Shown one piece after another: positions 46,099 through 55,331 of a stretch of 64,000 bases of DNA. The DNA comes from Allopseudospirillum japonicum. GTDB taxonomy: Bacteria > Pseudomonadota > Gammaproteobacteria > Pseudomonadales > Halomonadaceae. The notes beneath the pieces were generated by a model. It was not told where the DNA came from and did no database searches. It worked only from the letters and a program-made list of their open reading frames with translations. The translations under genes and the position numbers were made by a program. The stretch's first letter is position 1. Every line of letters starts with the position of its first letter. The stretch covers positions 287,905 through 351,904 of the forward strand of contig NZ_FNYH01000002.1 in the NCBI RefSeq assembly GCF_900108915.1. Direction: 5' to 3'.

Positions 46099-47008
46099 GC
46101 GTTTAACGGATTTAACCGCCTTGCGGTATTTTATGTTGGTTGCTGAAAGCGGTAGTTTTACCCAAGCAGCGCAACATCAAGGGGTTGCGCAACCGGCTGT
46201 CAGTATGGCAATTCGCAAATTAGAAAAACAGCTCGACACCCAGTTACTCGATCGTGGGGAAAAGCGGGTACGTCCTACTGAAGAAGGCCAGGTGTTACTC
46301 ACCCATTTACAAAAAGTATGGCAGGAACTGATTTATGCGGATCAGGCCTTGCATCATATGCAGGGTTTATTAAAAGGTGAGGTGCGCATTGGCATTCCGA
46401 GCATGTTGGGCTCTTATTATTTTCCACCGATTTTAATGGCCTTTAAATCTAAATATCCTGATTTACAACTTTCTGTCTATGAAGCAGGTACTCGGCGTTT
46501 ACAAGCCTTATTATTAGCGGGTGAGCTTGATTTAGGTGTGATTGTCGCAGATACGCCACCGACAAGTTTGCAAACTCATACATTTTTACACGAAGAAATG
46601 TTGGTGTGTGTACCTCAAGATCATGCCTTTGCTGCTATGTTGGCAGTACCTTACACTGAGTTTTTTCAGGAAGATTTAGTGTTATTTAAACAGGGTTATT
46701 TTCATCGAGACTATATAGAAGCTTTAAGTAAGGAAGTTGGTATCCAACCAAAAATTGCTTTTGAAACTAATTTAATTCCTTTAACTAAGGCCATTGTACG
46801 CCAAGGGTTTGGTATTAGTACGCTCTTACGTATGGTGATTGCTGAGGAAGCAGAATTAGTTGGTATCCCTTTTGATCCGCCGGTGTATTTACCCTTGTCT
46901 TTGGCGTGGAAAAAGGGCGCTTATTTATCCCGCGCCCATCAAGCCTTTATTGATTTTATGCTGGCCTCAACACAAACCGAGTCAAAAATTAAACCTGCAA
47001 TGCCTTAG
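46097..47008 (+). CDS. LysR-family transcriptional regulator
   Basis: 303 residues. The N-terminal winged HTH is LTALRYFMLVAESGSFTQAA, then QPAVSMAIRKLEKQLDTQLLDRGEKRVRPTEEG without the usual F-x-R. The effector-binding domain begins GEVRIGIPSMLGSYYFPPIL, of the CbbR/CysB-like two-lobed type. ATG 46097 lies inside an inverted repeat and has no strong SD. The divergent MFS gene is its probable target. The end overlaps the pepN end by 20 bases, tail to tail. Confidence 0.9.
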   Translation: MRLTDLTALRYFMLVAESGSFTQAAQHQGVAQPAVSMAIRKLEKQLDTQLLDRGEKRVRPTEEGQVLLTHLQKVWQELIYADQALHHMQGLLKGEVRIGIPSMLGSYYFPPILMAFKSKYPDLQLSVYEAGTRRLQALLLAGELDLGVIVADTPPTSLQTHTFLHEEMLVCVPQDHAFAAMLAVPYTEFFQEDLVLFKQGYFHRDYIEALSKEVGIQPKIAFETNLIPLTKAIVRQGFGISTLLRMVIAEEAELVGIPFDPPVYLPLSLAWKKGAYLSRAHQAFIDFMLASTQTESKIKPAMP

Positions 47009-49670
47009 TGACAATTTCGTACACATCGGCACTCAAGTTCGCTTGTGCTTGAATGCGTTCAAGTTGGGCACGCATCAAGGTTTGGCGTGTGTCTTGGTAG
47101 CGTTGCCAGCGAGTTAAAGGGATTACCAAACGGGCTGCAATTTGTGGATTAAATCCATTAAGTTCAATGACCTGATCGGCTAACCAGGCATAGCCAGCCC
47201 CAGAGATTTGATGAAATGCCAGTGGGTTTTGTTGGGCAAAAGCACCGATCAAAGCACGTACCTTATTGGGGTTTTTCAGTGAGAAATTTGGGTGCTGCAA
47301 CAAATTTTGCACCTGTTGCAAAGTGTCTGCATAGGGGCGCGTTGCTTGAATGCTAAACCATTGATCCATGGTTAACGCATCTTGTTGCCAACGTTGCGCA
47401 AATTCTGCCAAGGGATCACGCCCCCAACTTGCATCCGGCGCATGAGCTAATAACGTCAAGGCCGCGCGGGCATCTGTCATATTGTCACTGGTGCGCCATT
47501 GCGTGAGTGCGATTTGATACACTTCTTGCTGATATTCAGGCACAGCAGCCAAAGCGAGTAAATAATCCAAACAAAGATTTTTGAGACTACGTTGCGCAAT
47601 TTGTGTTGCCTCAGGGGCATAGGCTTGCTGGCTGATTTGCGCTTGATAGAGGGCTTTCCATTGCGGATAAAACGTACGTGCTAATGCAAATCGCATAGCT
47701 TGGCGTACTTGTTCAATAGCCTCGACAGGAATGCAAGCATATTGCTCCGCCAGATAAGCAAAGCTGGGCAAACGTAACATAGAGGCAAGCATGGCTTGAT
47801 CTTGGGTGTGCTCGGCTTCTGTAAGCAAAGCACGATAAGCTTCTAAAAGCATAGGGGCATCTTGGGCCAAATCAATCTGGGTTACTTGTGCATCAATCAA
47901 AGGCATCAAAGTATCTAAAGCTAACCTTTGCCCTGCATCCCAGCGATTAAAGGCGTCCGTATCTTGGGCCATCAAAGTGGCTAATTGGGTCGGTGTATAA
48001 GGAAAACTCAATTTTACCGGCGCGGAAAAACCCCGTAATAATGAAGGGATAGGTGCTTCTGTGAGCTCTTCTAAACCGATAAATTCGAAACTTTGCTGAG
48101 CTTGGGTGAGTTCAAGTACTCCTTGCAAGCCGAGTGCCTGAATCTCCCCAGAAGCTAATTTTAGCTTCAATGGCAGGGGGCGACCTTGGGCATCTAATAG
48201 CCCCATCGTGATCGGAATTAACAAAGGTTGTTTGTTGGTTTGCCCTGGGGTATCTGGCGTTGCCTGTTGAAAATCAAGGCGATAGCTTGCCGTTTGTGGA
48301 CAATACTGGCCTTGAACTTGAACGTGTGGCGTGCCTGCTTGATGATACCAACGCATAAATTGGCTAAGATCGCGTTGGGAAATCTCTTCCATACAAGCAA
48401 CAAAATCTTCCACTGTGACCGCTTGCCCATCGAAACGTGTAAAATATAAGTCACACGCTTGGCGGAAGGCCTGTGGTCCTAATAAATTTGCCAACATGCG
48501 CACGATTTCCGCACCCTTTTCATACACGGTGAGGGTGTAGAAGTTATTGATTTCCATGTAATGATCTGGACGCACTGGGTGCGCGGTGGGGCTGGCATCT
48601 TCCGCAAATTGGGCGCTGCGCAACATGGTGACTTCTTCAATGCGTTGCACACCGGCAAAATTCATATCTGCGCTAAAGGCTTGATCACGATATACAGTAA
48701 AGCCTTCTTTTAACGAGAGTTGGAACCAATCACGGCAAGTCACTCGGTTACCCGACCAGTTATGAAAGTATTCGTGAGCAATCACGCTTTCAACCCGTTG
48801 AAAGCCTAAATCCGTGGTGGTTTGCGGATCGGCGAGGGCGCAAGCGCTGTTAAAAATATTCAGTCCCTTATTTTCCATCGCTCCCATATTAAAATCATTG
48901 ACGGCGACAATCATATAAATATCAAGATCATATTCACGCCCATAGACTTCCTCATCCCAACGCATAGCGGCTTTTAAGGAGCGCATGGCATGGGCGCATT
49001 TGTGTTGATTTTCTGCTTCTACCCAGATTTGTAAATCCACTGAGCGCCCACTTTGCGTGACAAAGGTGTCTTGAATACAGACTAAATCACCAGCAACTAA
49101 GGCAAATAGATAACAAGGTTTGGGGAAAGGGTCTTGCCATTGCACCCAATGGCGTCCATCTGCCAAGGTGCCTTGCGCAATCGGGTTGCCATTAGCGAGC
49201 AAAATGGGGGCGTGCTGTGGGTCGGCAATCAGCTTGGTCGTGAAGCGACTGAGTACATCAGGGCGATCAAGGAAAAAACTGATCCGACGAAATCCTTCAG
49301 CCTCGCACTGAGTACAATAGAGGGCGTTTGATAAATATAAACCTTCCAAGGCGGAATTTGCTTGCGGATTAATTTCCACTTGGGTGCTTAAACAAAAGGC
49401 TGAAGGTACGTTCAATAAGGTCAGTTGGTCGTTTTGATACTGGTATTCATCTGCATCAAGTGGACGCCCATCAATGGCTAGGCTTAAAAGGGTTAAGTCT
49501 TGACCATCAAGTACCAAGCATCGGTTTTCGCCTAAAGCCCGTACTTGGATTTCCGCGCTAACTTTGGTCGCTTGTGGGTCGAGCTCAAAAGTAAGATCAA
49601 TCGCATCTAAGGCAAATTCAGGGGCTTGATAGTTGCGCAAATAAATCGCTTGGGCAGGGCTAGATGACAT
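46989..49670 (-). CDS. pepN: aminopeptidase N (M1 family)
   Basis: Broad-specificity zinc aminopeptidase that completes cytosolic peptide degradation. 893 residues (E. coli 870). The exopeptidase motif GAMEN is at residues 263-267, the zinc site HEYFHNWSGN at 299-308 with Glu300 as general base, and the third ligand in LKEGFTVYRDQ (Glu322). The C-terminal helical domain (DUF3458 type) is complete to KALQV. ATG 49670 is preceded by AAAGGAG. It is divergent from ppc across about 175 bases. Confidence 0.96.
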   Translation of the reverse strand: MSSSPAQAIYLRNYQAPEFALDAIDLTFELDPQATKVSAEIQVRALGENRCLVLDGQDLTLLSLAIDGRPLDADEYQYQNDQLTLLNVPSAFCLSTQVEINPQANSALEGLYLSNALYCTQCEAEGFRRISFFLDRPDVLSRFTTKLIADPQHAPILLANGNPIAQGTLADGRHWVQWQDPFPKPCYLFALVAGDLVCIQDTFVTQSGRSVDLQIWVEAENQHKCAHAMRSLKAAMRWDEEVYGREYDLDIYMIVAVNDFNMGAMENKGLNIFNSACALADPQTTTDLGFQRVESVIAHEYFHNWSGNRVTCRDWFQLSLKEGFTVYRDQAFSADMNFAGVQRIEEVTMLRSAQFAEDASPTAHPVRPDHYMEINNFYTLTVYEKGAEIVRMLANLLGPQAFRQACDLYFTRFDGQAVTVEDFVACMEEISQRDLSQFMRWYHQAGTPHVQVQGQYCPQTASYRLDFQQATPDTPGQTNKQPLLIPITMGLLDAQGRPLPLKLKLASGEIQALGLQGVLELTQAQQSFEFIGLEELTEAPIPSLLRGFSAPVKLSFPYTPTQLATLMAQDTDAFNRWDAGQRLALDTLMPLIDAQVTQIDLAQDAPMLLEAYRALLTEAEHTQDQAMLASMLRLPSFAYLAEQYACIPVEAIEQVRQAMRFALARTFYPQWKALYQAQISQQAYAPEATQIAQRSLKNLCLDYLLALAAVPEYQQEVYQIALTQWRTSDNMTDARAALTLLAHAPDASWGRDPLAEFAQRWQQDALTMDQWFSIQATRPYADTLQQVQNLLQHPNFSLKNPNKVRALIGAFAQQNPLAFHQISGAGYAWLADQVIELNGFNPQIAARLVIPLTRWQRYQDTRQTLMRAQLERIQAQANLSADVYEIVTKALQV

Positions 49671-49845
49671 AAAAACTCCTTTAATGCAGGCGAGAATACA
49701 ATAGATTGCGCTAACCTAGACCTCCTTCAGGGGGAGGGATTCAGGTTGCATCTCTTTCCCTTCTGCTCTATACAGGGATGAGTGCAGTGCAATATGCACT
49801 GGATACAAATCTACCACAAGCCCACGCAAACAGAAGGAGGGGGTG

Positions 49846-52509
49846 ATGAGTGATTTGCATGAATCCTTACGCGAGCATGTACGCATTCTTGGTGAATGCT
49901 TAGGGGAAACCATCAGTAGCGCGCGTGGTGAGGACTTCTTACAGAAAATAGAAACCATCCGTAGCCTCGCCAAGCAAGGGCGCAGTGGTACCGAAGAAGA
50001 CCGACAAGAGTTGCAAGCCTATTTACACTTACTTGATGAACAAGAACTCCTCCCTGTTACCCGCGCTTTCAATCAATTTTTAAATCTCGCCAATATTGCC
50101 GAACAACACCACAGAGCTCGTTTACGCACCACGGAAGATTCCCTACCGGATCAACCTGAACTTGATTTGCTGTTAAAACGTGTGTTGGATAAAGGCATTA
50201 GCCAAGAAACTCTAGTACATAGCCTGCACAATATGCAGGTAGATTTGGTCTTAACTGCCCACCCGACCGAAGTCATTCGGCGTACTCTGATTCAAAAATA
50301 TGATGCCTTGGATACTTGTCTTAGTGAGCTAGATAGCGAGGGTTGTCAGCAAGATCCTTGGCGGCGACAAGCGACCCATAGACGCCTGCAAGAATTAATT
50401 TCGCAAGCTTGGCATACCAGTGAAATCCGCGAGCAACGTCCTAGCCCAGTCGATGAGGCAAAGTGGGGGTTTGCGGTCATAGAAAATTCCCTGTGGCAGG
50501 CGTTGCCCGCTTTTTATCGTCAGCTTGATCAAGCCCTAGTGCAGGCCACGGGTCAATCCTTACCTTTGGATTGTTCACCGATACGTTTTGCTTCTTGGAT
50601 GGGCGGGGACCGTGATGGTAACCCGAATGTCACGGCGAAAGTGACGCGGGAAGTCTTGCTTTTGTCGCGCTGGATGGCCGCCGATTTATATTTGGAAGAT
50701 ATTGATCAGCTTAGATCCGAGCTTTCCATGTGGCAATGTAATGCGGCTTTGCGTCAACGGGTTGGCGAAAGCATTACAGAGCCGTACCGTGAATTATTGC
50801 GCCAAGTGCATCAGCAACTGCAAATCACGTTGGAATGGATTCAAGCCCAATTGGAAGGACAAGCCTATCTGGATGAGGGCATTATTCTTGATAGCGAAGC
50901 CTTATATGAGCCCCTGCTAGCCTGTTATCGCTCTCTTTGTGATTGCGGGATGAAATCCATTGCCGATGGGCGTTTGCTGGATATTTTGCGCCGCCTAAGC
51001 TGCTTTGGCATGAATTTGGTGAAGCTGGATATCCGCCAAGATGGTTCCCGACATGCGCAGGTCTTTTGTGAATTGACCGAATATTTAGGTATTGGCAAAT
51101 ACAGTGAATGGAGCGAAGAAGAACGCCAAGAATTTTTATTACGCGAGTTGCGAAGCAAGCGCCCTCTCTTGCCGGCGCATTGGCCTTGTTCCGCAGAAAC
51201 CCAAGAAGTGATCGACACCTGCCGCGTGATTGCTGCAGAACCCTCGCAGGCTTTGGGTTCCTATGTGATTTCTATGGCCAGTCAACCTTCAGATGTGTTG
51301 GCGGTGATTTTGCTCCTACAAGAAACTGGGGTGCAGCATCCGATGCGGGTGGTGCCTTTATTTGAAACGCTCGACGATCTAGAAGGCGCGGCGAATGTCA
51401 TCAATCGCCTCCTAACCATTGATTGGTATCGCCATTACACGCAAGGGCATCAAGAGGTGATGATCGGCTACTCGGATTCATCGAAGGATGCCGGTCAGCT
51501 GGCGGCGGCATGGGGGCAATATCGTGCACAAGAGCGCCTGACCGAGGTATGCCGCTTCCATAAAGTGAAGCTGACTTTATTCCATGGCCGTGGGGGGACG
51601 GTAGGACGTGGTGGCGGTCCAGCTCATGCCGCAATTTTAGGACAACCGCCTGGCTCTGTGAATGGCACCTTGCGGGTGACTGAACAGGGAGAAATGATTC
51701 GCTTTAAATTTGGGCAACCCAACCTTGCGATGCGCTCTTTGGAAATTTATACCAGTGCCGTGCTTGAAGCGACCCTCTTACCACCGCCTGTACCAGAAGA
51801 CGCTTGGCGGAAGCGCATGGATACACTTGCCCAGGCGGCGTTAATCAGTTATCGGCAAACGGTGCGCCAACATCCACATTTTGTGCCTTATTTCCGCGCG
51901 GTCACACCGGAGCAAGAATTAGCACGTTTGCCTTTGGGGAGTCGTCCTGCCAAGCGTAAAAGTGAAGGTGGGGTTGAGAGTTTGCGTGCGATTCCGTGGA
52001 TTTTCGCTTGGACCCAAATACGTTTAATGCTGCCTGCTTGGTTGGGAAGTGATGAGGCACTTAAGGAGGCCTTAGCGCAAGGTCATCTGGATGAATTAAG
52101 AAGCATGATGCAGCAATGGCCTTTCTTTCGCACTTATATGGATATGTTGGAAATGGTGTTAGCCAAAGCGGATGCCGAAATTGCCGCTTACTATGAGCAG
52201 CGCTTGTTGAATATCCAAGATCAGGGGTTGGGGGAACACTTACGTGAGCGCTTGCATGGTTTGGTTGCGACCCTGCTACAAATTCGTGATCAAAGCCGCT
52301 TATTGGAAAATGCCCCTATGATCCAACAAGCAATTGAAGTGCGTAATCCTTATATTGATCCTTTGCATATTTTGCAGGCGGAATTAATCAAAAGAACACG
52401 CGATAGCGCACACAGCGCCAGCGAAACGCCACAAATTCATGCCGCTTTGGAAAAAGCCCTTATGGTGACCATGGCAGGCATTGCTGCTGGTTTGCGCAAT
52501 ACGGGATGA
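49846..52509 (+). CDS. ppc: phosphoenolpyruvate carboxylase
   Basis: Anaplerotic formation of oxaloacetate from PEP and bicarbonate. 887 residues. VLTAHPTEVIRRTL (catalytic His139), SWMGGDRDGNPNVT, FHGRGGTVGRGGGPAHAAIL (the PEP-carboxylase loop) and RAIPWIFAWTQIR are present. The C-terminal RNTG matches the invariant QNTG end with Gln replaced by Arg, a notable change because that end sits in the aspartate-inhibition and active-site region. Start ATG 49846 lies behind GGAGGGGG; the GTG just before it is in frame. Confidence 0.96.
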   Translation: MSDLHESLREHVRILGECLGETISSARGEDFLQKIETIRSLAKQGRSGTEEDRQELQAYLHLLDEQELLPVTRAFNQFLNLANIAEQHHRARLRTTEDSLPDQPELDLLLKRVLDKGISQETLVHSLHNMQVDLVLTAHPTEVIRRTLIQKYDALDTCLSELDSEGCQQDPWRRQATHRRLQELISQAWHTSEIREQRPSPVDEAKWGFAVIENSLWQALPAFYRQLDQALVQATGQSLPLDCSPIRFASWMGGDRDGNPNVTAKVTREVLLLSRWMAADLYLEDIDQLRSELSMWQCNAALRQRVGESITEPYRELLRQVHQQLQITLEWIQAQLEGQAYLDEGIILDSEALYEPLLACYRSLCDCGMKSIADGRLLDILRRLSCFGMNLVKLDIRQDGSRHAQVFCELTEYLGIGKYSEWSEEERQEFLLRELRSKRPLLPAHWPCSAETQEVIDTCRVIAAEPSQALGSYVISMASQPSDVLAVILLLQETGVQHPMRVVPLFETLDDLEGAANVINRLLTIDWYRHYTQGHQEVMIGYSDSSKDAGQLAAAWGQYRAQERLTEVCRFHKVKLTLFHGRGGTVGRGGGPAHAAILGQPPGSVNGTLRVTEQGEMIRFKFGQPNLAMRSLEIYTSAVLEATLLPPPVPEDAWRKRMDTLAQAALISYRQTVRQHPHFVPYFRAVTPEQELARLPLGSRPAKRKSEGGVESLRAIPWIFAWTQIRLMLPAWLGSDEALKEALAQGHLDELRSMMQQWPFFRTYMDMLEMVLAKADAEIAAYYEQRLLNIQDQGLGEHLRERLHGLVATLLQIRDQSRLLENAPMIQQAIEVRNPYIDPLHILQAELIKRTRDSAHSASETPQIHAALEKALMVTMAGIAAGLRNTG

Positions 52510-52516
52510 GGTATTT

Positions 52517-52540
52517 GCACTTGCTTGCTTGAGCAAGTGC
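52517..52540 (+). terminator. hairpin after ppc
   Basis: GCACTTGCT/AGCAAGTGC, a nine-base perfect stem with a six-base loop, lies seven bases past the ppc stop. The T run is poor (AGTTTC). Confidence 0.55.
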
Positions 52541-52552
52541 AGTTTCAGTCGT

Positions 52553-52596
52553 CTCCACCCAAACCGCAAGGCGATATCATGCGATTTGGGATGGAG
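52553..52596. terminator. second hairpin between ppc and the CpxP-like gene
   Basis: CTCCA/TGGAG, CCAAA/TTTGG and GCA/TGC nest into one interrupted stem (52553-52596). It lies between two converging genes and could end transcripts from either side. Confidence 0.45.
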
Positions 52597-52634
52597 TATC
52601 AGCCAAACTTTTCCTTACTTAAAAGCTTGCGATG

Positions 52635-53132
52635 CTAGTCGTCGCAACGTCTTTCACCTTTATGATGATACCCGCGATTTGAATCGCCTTCTTGCTTATA
52701 GGCACCACGCATTTGCTTTTGTGCTGCCCGTGCTGCCTGCCAAGCTTCTAAACGCACTTCTTGCTGATCATCCAAAATCTGATACATGCGTGCGCGTAAA
52801 TCCGCATGTGCTTGCAACTTCTGTGCGACTTTAGTTTGCTGCGCTTGGATTAAAGCTTGCAAATCCGCTTGATAAGTCGCGCTTTCTGGATCAAGTTGTT
52901 GTAAAGCCTGCATAGGTTTTTGTTTGTCTTCACGCGCTTGCTGCTGTAGCTCGCGCTTTTCCTTCATCAAAGCTTGTACTGCTTGGCGCTGCTCATCATT
53001 GAGCTGTAAATAATCCATGAAGGCCTCAGGCATGGCTTCTTGTTTGTGTGCCCCCATATGCGGCATTGCCCAGGCACTCATAGCGCCTAATCCCAAAATC
53101 CCTGCAAGTAAAATACGGCGACTTGTTTTCAT
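52635..53132 (-). CDS. cpxP: CpxP/Spy-family periplasmic stress protein
   Basis: 165 residues with a signal peptide (ILLAGILGLGAMSAWA) and a long helical Gln/Lys-rich body. Its LNDEQRQAVQALMKEKRELQQQ segment is an LTxxQ-type motif of the Spy/CpxP family. CpxP binds CpxA and misfolded proteins in the periplasm and damps the Cpx response. It is divergent from a CpxRA-like pair and a perfect CpxR box lies between them. The C-terminus is unusual (GYHHKGERRCDD), with His, Cys and acidic residues that could bind metal. Spy-type chaperone activity is an alternative reading. Confidence 0.82.
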   Translation of the reverse strand: MKTSRRILLAGILGLGAMSAWAMPHMGAHKQEAMPEAFMDYLQLNDEQRQAVQALMKEKRELQQQAREDKQKPMQALQQLDPESATYQADLQALIQAQQTKVAQKLQAHADLRARMYQILDDQQEVRLEAWQAARAAQKQMRGAYKQEGDSNRGYHHKGERRCDD

Positions 53133-53219
53133 GGTGAATCTCCTTCACTTTGATATCGTTGATGCTTTTGTATTGAACTCAGTATGGCAGGCTTGCCTGC
53201 AAACTTGTGTTTGTGGGGC

Positions 53220-53234
53220 GTAAAGTTAGGTAAA
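53220..53234. promoter_or_regulatory. CpxR box, GTAAA-N5-GTAAA
   Basis: GTAAA (53220-53224), five bases, then GTAAA (53230-53234) is an exact match to the E. coli CpxR consensus. It lies 86 bases upstream of cpxP and 63 upstream of cpxR, suggesting control of both and autoregulation. Confidence 0.7.
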
Positions 53235-53296
53235 GTCGCGCCTTTTTACTAAAAAATCAGGCAAGCTCGCAGTAAGTAAACCACAAGGAAACTAAG

Positions 53297-54025
53297 ATGT
53301 ATCCTCAGCCTTTATTACTTGTCGATGATGATCCTGAACTTGGGGAGTTATTACGTGAATATCTCGCTTATGAAGGTTTTGAATTGCAGCAAGCCTTAGA
53401 CGCAGAGCAAGCATGGCAATCTCTTCATCCAGCACAAAGCCATCCTTATGCCTTAGTGATTTTGGATATTATGTTGCCCAAGCAAAGTGGCTTAGATTTA
53501 CTGCAACAACTGCGTCCAAGCTGCAATGTACCCATTATTATGCTTACAGGGCGTGGTGAGGATATCGACCGTATTTTGGGGTTAGAGCTTGGGGCGGATG
53601 ATTACCTCAGCAAACCTTGTAATCCACGTGAATTAGTGGCGCGTATTCGTGCTGTTTTAAGGCGCACGCAAGCCAATAAACCGAGTTTAGTAAAAACTGG
53701 CTTTCCACAAGCACCCTTAACGTATGGATATATCCATTTGCATCCTGGCTTACGCGAAGTGAAAGTCCATCAGCAAGTGATTGAACTCACCAGCGCTGAG
53801 CTCAATGTTTTAGCCTATTTAATGCAGGCTGCCGGCCAGGTGTTAAGTAAGGAGTACCTCACTGAGCGCGTTTTGCACCGTGAGTTAACCGCCTATGACA
53901 GAGCCATTGATGTGCATATCAGCCGAGTGCGCCAAAAGTTACATCAAGCACTGGCAACGGAAACCGAAGTGATTAAAACGGTACGAGGGCAAGGCTATGT
54001 CTGGGTTTATGGCTTGGCATCTTAG
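53297..54025 (+). CDS. cpxR: OmpR-family response regulator, CpxR-like
   Basis: Receiver domain with VDDDPEL, phospho-acceptor Asp57 in VILDIMLPKQSG, LTGRGED and Lys in YLSKPCNPREL, followed by a winged-helix domain (VIELTSAELNVLAYLMQAAGQVLSKEYL, RAIDVHISRVRQKL). 242 residues. The Asn-Pro-Arg after the Lys and the D-I-D-R-I-LGLELGADDY segment are CpxR-like. Context (divergent CpxP-like gene, downstream kinase, CpxR box) supports the name. The stop lies inside the beginning of cpxA. Confidence 0.88.
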   Translation: MYPQPLLLVDDDPELGELLREYLAYEGFELQQALDAEQAWQSLHPAQSHPYALVILDIMLPKQSGLDLLQQLRPSCNVPIIMLTGRGEDIDRILGLELGADDYLSKPCNPRELVARIRAVLRRTQANKPSLVKTGFPQAPLTYGYIHLHPGLREVKVHQQVIELTSAELNVLAYLMQAAGQVLSKEYLTERVLHRELTAYDRAIDVHISRVRQKLHQALATETEVIKTVRGQGYVWVYGLAS

Positions 54026-55331
54026 CAAACAAGTAAAAAGGTTCTGGCAAAAGCTGGCTTTGTTTTGGCAGATTTTTTTGATCACTTGGTTGGTCAACTT
54101 GATAGGGATGCTCTTGGTGGCGATGTTAATTACCAAGATGCAGGCACAACGCCATAACCAAGAAATTTTTTTGGCACATGCTCGTGGCCAAGCGCAAGCT
54201 TGGATTGAGGCTTATGAAGCTGGCGAACACACAAAAAACGATCATCAACGCCACCATATGGCAATCTGGATTACACGCACAGATACAGGGGAAGCGCTTG
54301 TGCAGCGTCGTTACCCACCGCCTGTACAAGCCCTTGCGTTTACTTATACCTCTGAACAAGGGGTGCCCTATCAAATCTGGGTGCGTCCGCCTAGACCACC
54401 CAAGTTGATGAATGATTGGTTAGAGCACTGGATGAGTCTTCAACTAGTGTGGCTTGGTTTGTTAGCTGCTTTATCGAGTTTGGTATTAAGTGGTTTGATT
54501 ATTCGTCCTTTACGCGCATTACAAGCTTATGTGCAAGCATATTACCAAGAGCAAGATTTAAGCTTACGTGTCGCACCTGAATTAAGCGCACGCCATGATG
54601 AGTTAGGGGCATTAGCGCGCGAATTTAATACCATGGCAGAGTATGTACAAACCCAAGCTTTGCAGCAGCAGGAGTTATTAAGAGACGTTTCCCATGAATT
54701 AAGAGCGCCTTTAACGCGTTTGCAAGTGGCAGTCGGTTTGGTAGAAAGGCAGCTCGGGGCGGAGGCTAGTTTAAGTCAGCGGCTGCATAAAGAATGCCAG
54801 CGTTTAGATACCCTGATCAGTGAATTACTCACTTTTAATCGTGTACAGCAACAAAGGTTACAAGGGCAAAACTATCAGCTCAACACCCTGGTAGAGGAAG
54901 TGTTAGCCGAGATACAAATAGAACAAAAACCGCGCCCTTGGCAATGGCAAGCCTTATCTACATCTAGCCAGGGCTATACGGATACGCATTTGCTGAAACG
55001 AGCGCTAGCGAATGTGCTTAGTAATGCACTCAAGTATACGCCTGAAACCGCTTTAATCCGTGTGTGTGCTAGTGTCCATGCAGGCTATTTTCAGCTGGAT
55101 ATTGAAGATGCTGGGGCTGGGGTGGCGGCAGAACATTTAGCTGATTTATTTACCCCCTTTGTGCGCTTGTATCCTCAGCAAGCTTCCGGACAAGGTTTAG
55201 GCTTGAGTATCACCCGCAAAGCGATGCAACGTTTAGGCGGAGATGCACAAGCCTATACCAGTGAGTTAGGCGGCCTGGGGATTAGGCTGAGATGGCCTCA
55301 GCAGTTGCCACAGGCGGTGCTTGCATCTTGA
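53997..55331 (+). CDS. cpxA: envelope-stress sensor histidine kinase, CpxA-like
   Basis: 444 residues: span 1 (ALFWQIFLITWLVNLIGMLLVAML), a short periplasmic domain (~60-135), span 2 (LVWLGLLAALSSLVLSGLII), and a HAMP domain with RPLRALQAYVQAY. HisKA carries His233 in LLRDVSHELRAPLTRL, followed by N-box NVLSNALKYTP and ATP-lid DAGAGVAAEHLADLFTPF and GQGLGLSI. Starts at ATG 53997 or 54009, both within the cpxR end. The end overlaps the converging heptosyltransferase gene by 50 bases. Confidence 0.87.
   Translation: MSGFMAWHLSKQVKRFWQKLALFWQIFLITWLVNLIGMLLVAMLITKMQAQRHNQEIFLAHARGQAQAWIEAYEAGEHTKNDHQRHHMAIWITRTDTGEALVQRRYPPPVQALAFTYTSEQGVPYQIWVRPPRPPKLMNDWLEHWMSLQLVWLGLLAALSSLVLSGLIIRPLRALQAYVQAYYQEQDLSLRVAPELSARHDELGALAREFNTMAEYVQTQALQQQELLRDVSHELRAPLTRLQVAVGLVERQLGAEASLSQRLHKECQRLDTLISELLTFNRVQQQRLQGQNYQLNTLVEEVLAEIQIEQKPRPWQWQALSTSSQGYTDTHLLKRALANVLSNALKYTPETALIRVCASVHAGYFQLDIEDAGAGVAAEHLADLFTPFVRLYPQQASGQGLGLSITRKAMQRLGGDAQAYTSELGGLGIRLRWPQQLPQAVLAS

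Noticed and set aside
49120..49331. Plus-strand open frames inside pepN
   Set aside because: Shadows of a long, well-conserved gene with full motif support.
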